Shown here: in pieces, positions 56,366 to 64,000 of the stretch
How the letters are laid out: the number at the start of each line of letters is the position of its first letter
Numbering within the stretch: position 1 is the stretch's first letter
NCBI GenBank assembly: GCA_028554645.1
Contig: JAQOOI010000064.1
Span: 2,604,001 to 2,668,000, forward strand
Length of the DNA: 64,000 nt
From: Omphalotus guepiniiformis
Lineage: Eukaryota > Basidiomycota > Agaricomycetes > Agaricales > Omphalotaceae
Direction: 5' to 3'
Notes under the pieces: model-generated
What the model saw: the letters and a program-made list of their open reading frames with translations, nothing else
Databases searched by the model: none
What the model was told of the DNA's origin: nothing
Made by a program: the position numbers and the translations under genes

Positions 56366-56737
56366 ATGTATCGGTAAATTTCCGATGAGATAGCTCTGGT
56401 TGGCAATGGGATTCATCAATCAACTGTGCAGCACTGGTCGCAGGATCAGCGCTAGAGCATTGCCGGGACAAAATACATGAAGATCCTGCTATTTCCTTTC
56501 GAAGGCCTGAGCGACATGAGGTGTACTGTGCTATTGCTATATTTCCAGGAGGTCAGTATCGTTTGGCATATAAATACAAATGAGGAATAGAAAAGCGAAC
56601 GGAGAGTAATAGAACATACATAGTACACACACACTGTCTCCAGTTTATCAGGAGTAGGGAACACATAGAAACAACGCGATCAAGGAGAAAATGAACGGTG
56701 AAAACGAGTAGGAGAAAAAATGAACAAACAACGCTGC
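56366..56737. other. intergenic
   Basis: The 3' flank of the first DUF6699 gene. No gene is recognised. Confidence 0.45.
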
Positions 56738-58301
56738 TCAACCATGAGCAGTCACCGAACTCCTCCTAGAACTCCTAGCAGAGCTCCTAGAACTTCTAGT
56801 ACTCAAATCATCCTCATCCGTAACAGTCTCAACCGTCGGCACATGACTATCCCTCCTCCTCCTCCTCGCATGTTCCCTCTCTTCCTCCCTAATCCTCCTC
56901 TCCTCCTCCTGAGCCCGAACCCTAGCATCATGCGCATCAATCTCACCCTGCGTCATCGGATACCGATGTATACAATGTAGATTATACGTGCAAGGCAAAA
57001 CCTCCCCACAAATCTGCCTCACTAACCGATCATCCCTATCAATACCACCAAACATCGTCTCAAGACCTAAAAAGTCCATCCTCCTCAAACCTTCACCCAA
57101 CGCTCCACCAGGTACACCATGCGCTCGACCACGATTATGTCGGTAAGATTCACCGACCTGTCGGCGTTTCGTAGGTGGGAGACAATTGAACTCGCTCTGA
57201 CCAGTGTGTTTACGCATGCTATCGCTTATAGTGTCGATGACGTCCCCGCAGGTAACGCCTACCTCGGGATTACGCGCCATTACTTCGATGGTGAATGGAA
57301 TAGTGGCGGTGACGAGACGGAGGGAGGTTATTCGAGGGAAGGTGGCTGGGGCGTGACGGCCTCTTGACCAAGAAACGTGAGTGGCCTCATCTGAACGCTG
57401 GACCATGTTTGAGGGCCAGAGCATGTCCCATTTAAGATGCGTAGGGTTCGAATCGTCTGGTGGGAGGAGGAGAGGGTTGATTTTCGGGTTGACTTCGACG
57501 ACGCGGGTTAAGAAAGGTTCGAGGACGGGTCCGTCTGCAAGAAAACATAAATGTAAGTTTTAGTTATCGATTGTCACGAATGTAGAACGTACAATTTGGA
57601 CCTTCCGAGAACTGGTCTAACACGTCTGTTCGATCGTTTACTCCTGCACGAGCTAGGGGTTGAAGAGGTGCTTGGGGTTGGGGAGGGAGGGCTTGCTGCA
57701 TTGGTCCCATATCCCAAGCCGAAGGTTGAGGGACCGGTACTTGGGGAGGTTGTCCCCATGGATAAGGATTCCCAGAAGGAGGTGCAGTAGGCCAACCTCC
57801 CATCATCTGAGGACCCATTCCGCCCATAGCTAATGCAGGCGGCATCCCACCAGGCTGACCATAACCCCCACCACCAGGTAATCCTTGTGGCACAGACGGC
57901 CACGGTGTCCCTTGAGGCGCCATAAGAGGTGCCGAGTTAGGTGCATGCCACGGCGTACCAGGGGGCATCATAGAAGGAAGAACTGATGGTGTTCCCCAAG
58001 GGCTAGGTTGAGTAAAGTGAGGGTACCCTGTATAGTCTACTGACTGGCCATTGGGTAATATCGCTGGTATGGAACCTGGGGTGCCCCGGGGGAGCATTGC
58101 GGGCGTAGCACCAGCAGGCGTGAAAGTCGGAATAAATGGCGTACCCATCATAGGCGTACCAGGGAATATTGGATAATGACCTGGAGTCTGAGGAGTCATT
58201 GCCCATGCAGGAGGTGTACCTGCGCCTGCACCCGGAAGGACCGGTGGATTGCGTGGAGATGGCTGAGGAGTCTCAAGAGGCGGAATAAACATGTCACTCA
58301 T
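56738..58301 (-). CDS. DUF6699 protein with proline-rich N-terminus
   Basis: Agaricomycete-expanded DUF6699 protein, function unknown. Two exons (58301-57593 and 57534-56738) give 501 aa. The first 230 residues are a low-complexity Pro/Gly/Met region with many GTP and PG steps (FPGTPMMGTPFIPTFTP; GLPGGGGYGQPGGMPP), likely disordered and prone to condensate formation. The DUF6699 domain follows, with VEVNPKINPLLLPPDD, HLKWDMLWPSN and ATIPRITSL-like FPRITSLRLVTATIPFTIEV, EVGVTCGDVIDTISDSM, and LGLETMFGGIDRDDRLVRQIC. It ends in an Arg/Glu-rich helix (EEERRIREEEREHARRRR) and a Ser-rich tail. The start is the ATG at 58301. Confidence 0.85.
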
Positions 58302-59377
58302 GATTAAAACCTGGTCTTGTACGATTTTTGGGTATATTACTTTCTTGAATTGGTATACTGAGGGCTACTGCCTAGCTGATCGATTGCATCATGAGCAAAG
58401 AAAGACGTGTGGCAGATTGAATGCACGAAAATGGAGAAGTGACTCACTTGATATTGGAGTCTGACTCGGTCAATTCCCTAATAGAATACCGTTTCTCCTT
58501 CAGACAGAAAAGCGTAAAGATCCAGAAGAAACTCACTGAGACAATTGGATAACTAGCACAAGGTGAGAATCCCAGGAGCAACAAGTGTCCGCCGCCGTGG
58601 TAATGATCTGTATCAGAGGAAATTGACGCCCAAGAGGCGGTTCCTTCGCAAGATCTTCTGTCTGAGCTCAGTTTACTTTGAGACTTGATTTACTTTCCTG
58701 TAGACAGGAACAACGAAAGAGATAGAATTTGAAGGAAGTTCGGAAGAAGATGTGAAGTGAAGGAATCGATTCGATCGTAACATAGCTGCTTTGACCGTAC
58801 CACGTGGCTACCACGTGCTATCGTATTTCAAATGCATTTGCATCCGGAGCCCCGGGGCCTCACTTCCGGGCGGCGGGAAAACTTGGCATCTCAACTGAAC
58901 ATCTCAACTGAATAACTCGAGAAGCGCTCTGAGCGCTCAGCATGCAGCTCGAGAATCAGAGGATACTGGTCTCATCTCAGTTGGCTTGTTGAAAGTTATA
59001 TTATTTTTACTCACAATAACACGCTCTTGATGGCATATGATTACTCTACGTATGTACATCGCGTGCTTTGTCGGGATCTTGTAATTGGCAATTGCGCGCC
59101 CATGGCAGCTACAACTAGCAACGAGTGGAGCCCAGACTGAGACATTGAAGGGCAATGAGTAGCGATGACATTGAAACAATCGATATCAAACTGTGGAGGA
59201 AGAATTGAAGGTATGTATAAAGGAATGAATATGCTTGAGATACAGTCAATAAACCGGAACATGGGGTGAAAACAAACCAATCAATGATGATGATAGATGA
59301 TAACAGATGAGTTCGATAGTACAACAATAACGCAAAGGGAAAGGGAACTGAGGTCGCTTTACAGCCAGAGGCAAATA
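58302..59377. other. intergenic
   Basis: About 1.1 kb between two tandem minus-strand DUF6699 genes. It includes the promoter of the first. The palindromic stretch accacgtggctaccacgtgct at about 58800-58820 holds two CACGTG E-boxes. No gene is recognised. Confidence 0.5.
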
Positions 59378-60220
59378 TCATGCGGTGAGCTCCATAACGA
59401 AGATGTTGGGAGCTTTATACCCTAACCGGCCTTCAGCGTATGAATCTTTCTTAAGGAGCCTCTCAAAGAATGCTCGCTCTCTCAGCCAATCTAATACGTA
59501 GTCACGTCAATAGCAGATACAGGTGGAATACACCGAACCGTACCATATCGTTTGAACCGAGAAGGCGTCGCAGCTGGTGTGTAGTACATACCCCACGCTC
59601 CTCCTCCACCTCCTCCCGCCCGTGACGCCGCCGATCGTTTAATCTGGTCTTGTAACCTCGCAGGTAAAGCGGCGAACTCTGCATCAGTCACCTGCTCTGA
59701 ATAATCTATCAAAGACCCAAAGTATCCGTCGTCAGAACAACTACCCCAAAGAGATCAAAATCCTAAACGCACTCTTTCCACACTTGTGTACAGACATCCC
59801 CTAGCGTGACCCCTCGTTCATTCTTCACAATCGTACACCAAGGACTGATTTCAGTTATAATTATGAGTTGGCTGACGCGCGGGATAGTGGCTGGCTCGTC
59901 TTTTGCAGTGAATGCTAGGTCTCGATCTCGGGCGTCGGGGTTGAAACCGCCGGTTTGGCCTGTGAAGAAAGATGATAAGAGCTCAGTGTAAAGTCTGCTC
60001 GAGAAACTTTGACGCACCTGTGGGGATATTGAATACAAGATGGAAAGCCGCTGTACCGGAAAGAATGGGATTCAGCTCCAATTCGGATTTGAGGAGATAC
60101 AAGTCGGTTTGGGAAAGGACGGGACCGTCTGCGGGGCGATGATCAATACAGCTCACAATCGAGAGAGTATATAGGAGACATACAAGACAGTCCAGGAGAA
60201 AATTTGTTAATAGCATCCAT
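59378..60220 (-). CDS. DUF6699 protein (second copy, short form)
   Basis: A smaller DUF6699 protein without the proline-rich region. The first exon MDAINKFSPGLSYGPVLSQ starts at 60220 and splices to LKSELELNPILSGTAAFHLVF, then FNPDARDRDLAFTAKDEP, ATIPRVSQLIIITEISPWCT, VTLGDVCTQVWKEC, a VTDAEFAALPARLQDQIKRS helix, a Gly-rich loop, and the last exon YDWLRERAFFERLLKKDSY and IFVMELTA with the stop at 59378-59380. The DWLRxR...FxGL-type ending is the usual end of the domain. The intron near 59710-59775 is the least certain; I chose the acceptor before CAGGTGACT to keep phase. About 200 aa. Confidence 0.8.
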
Positions 60221-60658
60221 TGCACCTGTTGATCACGTCCAAAGGTGTACTCTATACGCGTATACCAGGATGTCCCAAGGGTTGGTGAAATTATAAGTAG
60301 GTGTATGCAGGTGTAAAGTTGAGATAGATATAAGGATAGAATGAAACTGCTTGAACTGAGTCAAGATGAGTTCCCTAGTTTGGATAATTCAGAGAGGCGA
60401 ACACGAGGTGAGATGAGAGAAATCAGACTCCAGAGACGGCAGTCAGTCCGAGTCAAATGCCATGAACCAGCATGAACCCTTGCAACGGTCCGGTACGCCG
60501 ATCTTTCCATCCGGAGAAAGTAAATACAGACACACAAAGATGATTAGATTAGATTATCGTGTCTAAACGCGTCATTTACACCCTTCGACTCATTCCATCT
60601 CATCGTATTCATCGTATCATCTACCTTCACGTTCAAAAGTCCTAGTTTCAGTATAGTC
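60221..60658. promoter_or_regulatory. divergent promoter, DUF6699 / CCDC124-like
   Basis: About 440 bp between divergent starts. It presumably drives both genes; no sharp motif was recognised. Confidence 0.45.
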
Positions 60659-61835
60659 ATGGCGCCCAAGGGAGGAAACGCAAAGAAAGAGTCAGGAAGA
60701 GCAAAGAAAGCTGAAAACGAAGCCAAAAAAGCAGAATCAGCGGCTGCAGAGAAAGTTCGTAAGCCATCTCATTAACATCCATTGTCCATCCAGAACCGTA
60801 TACTTACCGCAATTTTCACCCAGGAGAGAAAAGAAGCAGAGGCATGGCAAGATTCCAACCTGAAAGGCGGAAAAGCAGCCAAAGAATCTAAAGAAGAGAA
60901 ACGTAAAGCCGAACTAGCACGCAAGGCCGAAAATGCGAGGTTGCTTGCAGAAGAAGAGGCATCCGCGCCGCCTAAAGCTAAACCTACGCCGAAAGCAGGA
61001 GCGAAGAAATCTAGTGCTAAACCCCAGCCGAAACCTGCTGGACCTGGAGCGATCGCTGCGGGAGGTGGGCTTGATGGAGATGGAGATGATAGTGGCAGTA
61101 AGCCTGGAGGCGATGAATATAAGAAAGAAGTGGAGAGTTTCGCTGCGACGGGTATTGATAATGCCCTTGACTTGCTTGAAGTTGTGAATGCGAAGATGGA
61201 TAAGGCTAGTATTGGACAGCAGGCGGCTGGTATTGAGAGGCATCCAGAGGTTAGTTTTGGCTTTGTCGCCACAGCTTTCTGTGAATCTCTGACGTTTCAA
61301 CATCTTATTCTCATCCAGCGCCGATTCAAGGTATGTTTATCACATTCCTTTCGTGTCTACCATTGTTCAATAACCTGTGGTTCCGCATGTCATGGTATCT
61401 AGGCTGCATTCGAAGCATACCAAGAAAGAGAACTTCCTAAAGCGAAAGTGGATGTAAGACAACTTCAACAGCTTTTTTGTTCCGTGTAAGGGTTTTTTGT
61501 TCCTGATAATTGTTCCTTGCGTCAGCATCCCGGGCTCCGTCTACAGCAATACAAGGTGATTAATCAGATAGTTTCACGGGAAGAACTTAGGTCGGGCTTA
61601 CCATGTTTGCTATGATCTCCAGGATTTGCTATTCAAACAATTCCAGAAATCTCCAGAAAATCCGTCGGTGTCCTTCCCTCGCTTCATTCTTGATGAAAGA
61701 CGTTAATATTAATACTCTGCATGTAGATACAATCAAACAGTGATATCGTACGACGCTACAAAGGACGAGAAGGTAAATGCGCTCAATGCCAAAAAAGCGC
61801 AGGTGGAGGAGCGCCTTCGGGACAAGTCCGCTTAG
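60659..61835 (+). CDS. CCDC124-like (DUF1014) protein
   Basis: Homologue of CCDC124/Oxs1 (DUF1014), a ribosome-associated protein related to yeast Lso2 that binds idle 80S ribosomes. The N-terminus is a Lys/Ala-rich coiled coil (MAPKGGNAKKESGRAKKAEN), continued after the first intron as ERKEAEAWQDSNLKGGKAAK. A low-complexity Pro/Ala/Lys linker follows, then DEYKKEVESFAATGIDNALDLLEVV, the RRFKAAFEAYQERELPK segment, and the HMG-like DUF1014 core HPGLRLQQYK, DLLFKQFQKSPENP. The last exon ends LNAKKAQVEERLRDKSA. Five or six exons. The start is the ATG at 60659. Length about 250-260 aa, as expected. Confidence 0.9.
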
Positions 61836-62576
61836 GAATCATATACATACATATCCATGGAATCATCCCTGGGATCTGGTCGCTTGAGATGCATAGCTTT
61901 CCTGAATGGTGATTTTGACCTCCGATCGCTGTGGATTGACTACTACTAGTATTGTGAGTCGGAGTATGTATTCTCTGGTGATCCTTTCGTGGCGTGGTTT
62001 TGTAACTTTTGTTGCTATGATGAAGTTTGACGATTTGGCGTGGGTGGCGATTCGGACGAAGAGGTGTATCATTTAGTAGTAGGTAAAGCGATGATTTACT
62101 GTATTGCAATTTGTAGTGAGCAAAGAATGCTCAGCTGTACTCGTTTACATAGGTTTCTATGAAGGACTCCTGGGGTTTGCAAGTTCAAAATTCGAATGTA
62201 CTTATTGTGGCGACGTCGCCAAGTCGCGGAGTTTCTGTTTCGGCCGCAGTCACGTTAAGTATGTCGTGTCATTTCTGGGACAACGCTGCCCGAAAAGCTG
62301 TATGGTTCTTACTATGCAAGTCTGTGTCTTGAAAGGAGCTGCGGTGCTTGGCTACCTGTGATTGCTGTGTCCGTACCACCGTGACCCCTCTTCACTTCCA
62401 AAGTTCCCTTATTTGGTCAAAGATTATGTAATATGGCCACGATCTGTGAGTGGTTATAAAGAGGAACCAGTTTTTTTTGGTTCCATACTTCATCTTCATC
62501 ACCATTCATCTCTACCATCACGACTTGCGAACAAACGACTTTGAATTAATTTTATCAATTCCTCTGAACAACGAGA
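61836..62576. other. intergenic
   Basis: 3' flank of the CCDC124-like gene and promoter of calcipressin; the latter has a pyrimidine-rich tract around 62465-62530. No gene is recognised. Confidence 0.45.
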
Positions 62577-63338
62577 ATGGCTTCATATGTTGTTTCTGTA
62601 CCATCTATGAACTCTCCATCTACATCCACGTCGCCTCAGAAGACAAATTCGCTGGCAATAACGGCGTTGCCGAAGGAGTTCTTCCATCCTCATATCTTGG
62701 GTGTTCTTAGGGAACATTTCGAAAGCTATGGGGAGATAAATCAGTGGGTTTTGTTACCTGGATTTGGGAGGATACTTGTTGTCTATCATGATGAGGATAA
62801 TGCTGAGCGCGCAAAACGCCAGTGTGATCCTATTGTGTTGAACAAGACTAGTGATAGGTAAAAAAAAATCCGCCACAGAGAAAATGACTAATTTTTTTCC
62901 AGATCAGAAGTGACTCTACGCGTCTACCGCGCCGACCCAAACCCGATTATCCCTCCAGACGAAACCAACTTTATCCCTCAAGCGAACTACCTCCGACCAC
63001 CAGAGATCGAGAAGAACTTCCTTATCTCGCCACCGGGTTCGCCGCCCGTAGGCTGGGAACCTATAAAGGAGGACCCACCGAACGCTGCACCCCTCGCGGA
63101 CGACCTCATTGCTGCTCTGCGTCAGTTGCAGATACAGGAGAAGAGGTCTAGTCTTGAGGTACTCCTTGACCCGCAAGAGGGTTCGGGTGTTGGGGTGTAC
63201 GTGGAGGATTGTGATGGGTATCAGGAGGAAGAGGTGGATGAGGAGGATTGGGTGTATGGGCAGACGGCTTTGGCGAGGCAGAGGTGGAGGCCTGTTGCTA
63301 CTGCGATGCCGCCTATGCGGTCTGCGTTGGTGGTGTGA
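62577..63338 (+). CDS. RCN1: calcipressin (regulator of calcineurin)
   Basis: Modulator of the Ca2+/calmodulin phosphatase calcineurin. Two exons (62577-62857, 62903-63338) give 238 aa. The N-terminal RRM-like fold reads NSLAITALPKEFFHPHILGV and GFGRILVVYHDEDNAERAKR; the second exon continues EVTLRVYRADPNPI. The hallmark calcipressin motif LISPPGSPPVGW (the phosphorylatable SP-repeat) is intact around residue 135-145. An acidic tail follows (EDCDGYQEEEVDEEDW). The start is the ATG at 62577. The gene is expected to be induced by calcineurin/Crz1 signalling, but no motif for that was checked. Confidence 0.93.
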
Positions 63339-64000
63339 TGGGTTGAGATTTTTTTTCTCACTGGTTGTTTTTGCTTGTGCTTTGTATGTGAGTATATGGT
63401 TCTTTTTTTTTTTTTAGTCCACTCTTCGTTTTTGGCTTTTCTGCCTTTGGGATGATAACATTTTTCAGACCTGTTCTGAACCTTGACTGGTTTTGAGGAT
63501 ACTCAATATTGCCTTTTTTATCTGAATCTTACTCTCTCTTCGAGTTTGCGTCGTTTGTCTTCGAACCGTTAACTAATTGATTGTCTTTTCTAGTCATTTT
63601 TATGGGTCACCTCATACATCTACATATCATGTAAGTCGTCGTCACTTTTTTCACTCCCTCGTGCCTTCTGCAAAGATGAATATCTATCAGACCTGTTCTG
63701 ACCCTTCTGGAGACTACCTTATATTGCATCCAATGATTCTGAGCCTTCTTCCTTACTCCTCTTCCTCGTTTGGTGAACATGTATGCTGACGCAATCTTCT
63801 CAGATAATTCCTTCTTGCACACGCATCTACTAGGTACAACCGGTGTCTTTTCTCTACATTAGATCTTACATGTCACGATTGATGATTTTCTCTACTATGC
63901 TATACCTACCCTCACGAGACGATTTTTCTTTCTTTCTTATGGTTTCATGGACCTTTTTTACGCAGGGATTTGTACTTATACTTAATCGTTTGTATTGATT
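63339..64000. other. 3' flank of calcipressin
   Basis: About 660 bp to the window edge. It has a run of 13 or more T near 63403-63415 and further pyrimidine-rich tracts. No gene is recognised; a downstream gene may begin beyond the window. Confidence 0.45.

Overview
The window reads as nuclear DNA of a mushroom-forming basidiomycete (Agaricomycetes). Genes are dense and intron-rich, with introns of about 45-70 bp bounded by GT..AG and frames that join cleanly across them. The families present are typical of that class: multi-exon P450s, But2-like secreted proteins, DUF6699 proteins, NACHT-ankyrin NLRs, ToxD-like reductases and a HAD-type terpene cyclase. Two conserved eukaryotic genes (RPL10A and REV1) and a calcipressin confirm a eukaryotic chromosome. 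I saw no tRNA, rRNA or CRISPR array.

Layout. 0.5-4.3 kb: a GNAT acetyltransferase, a UstYa-like oxidase and a But2-domain secreted or membrane protein. 4.6-7.2 kb: P450-1. 8.0-10.5 kb: a phytase-type histidine acid phosphatase. 10.8-11.9 kb: relics of a methyltransferase and a 5'-truncated reductase (ER-A). 12.2-20.1 kb: a Gpr1/Fun34/YaaH acetate transporter, a single-pass membrane protein, an unknown membrane protein and a proline-rich tandem-repeat protein. 20.8-47.5 kb: a specialised-metabolism block with three more P450s, three full-length ToxD/LovC-like reductases (ER-B, ER-C, ER-D), two class I methyltransferases and one AstC-type (HAD plus terpene-synthase beta-domain) sesquiterpene cyclase. 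RPL10A, REV1 and a degraded retroelement lie inside this block. 47.5-52.5 kb: an AT-rich stretch carrying a NACHT-ankyrin NLR with nearly identical repeats. 54.2-56.4 kb: an MFS transporter followed by a last-exon relic of the same reductase family (ER-E). 56.7-63.4 kb: two DUF6699 proteins, a CCDC124-like protein and calcipressin.

How the genes may work together (inference): the cyclase, P450s, reductases, methyltransferases and MFS exporter could form a drimane/albicanyl-type sesquiterpenoid cluster that grew by repeated local duplication. Reductase and methyltransferase relics at both edges mark its former extent, and three reductase promoters share a sequence signature. The cyclase has a Gly where the family is expected to have the catalytic middle Asp of DxDTT, so its activity is in doubt. 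Two genes (phytase and the second methyltransferase) need an intron whose 3' end lacks AG. Exon boundaries were worked out by hand; frame arithmetic was checked for the genes where an amino-acid length is given as exact.
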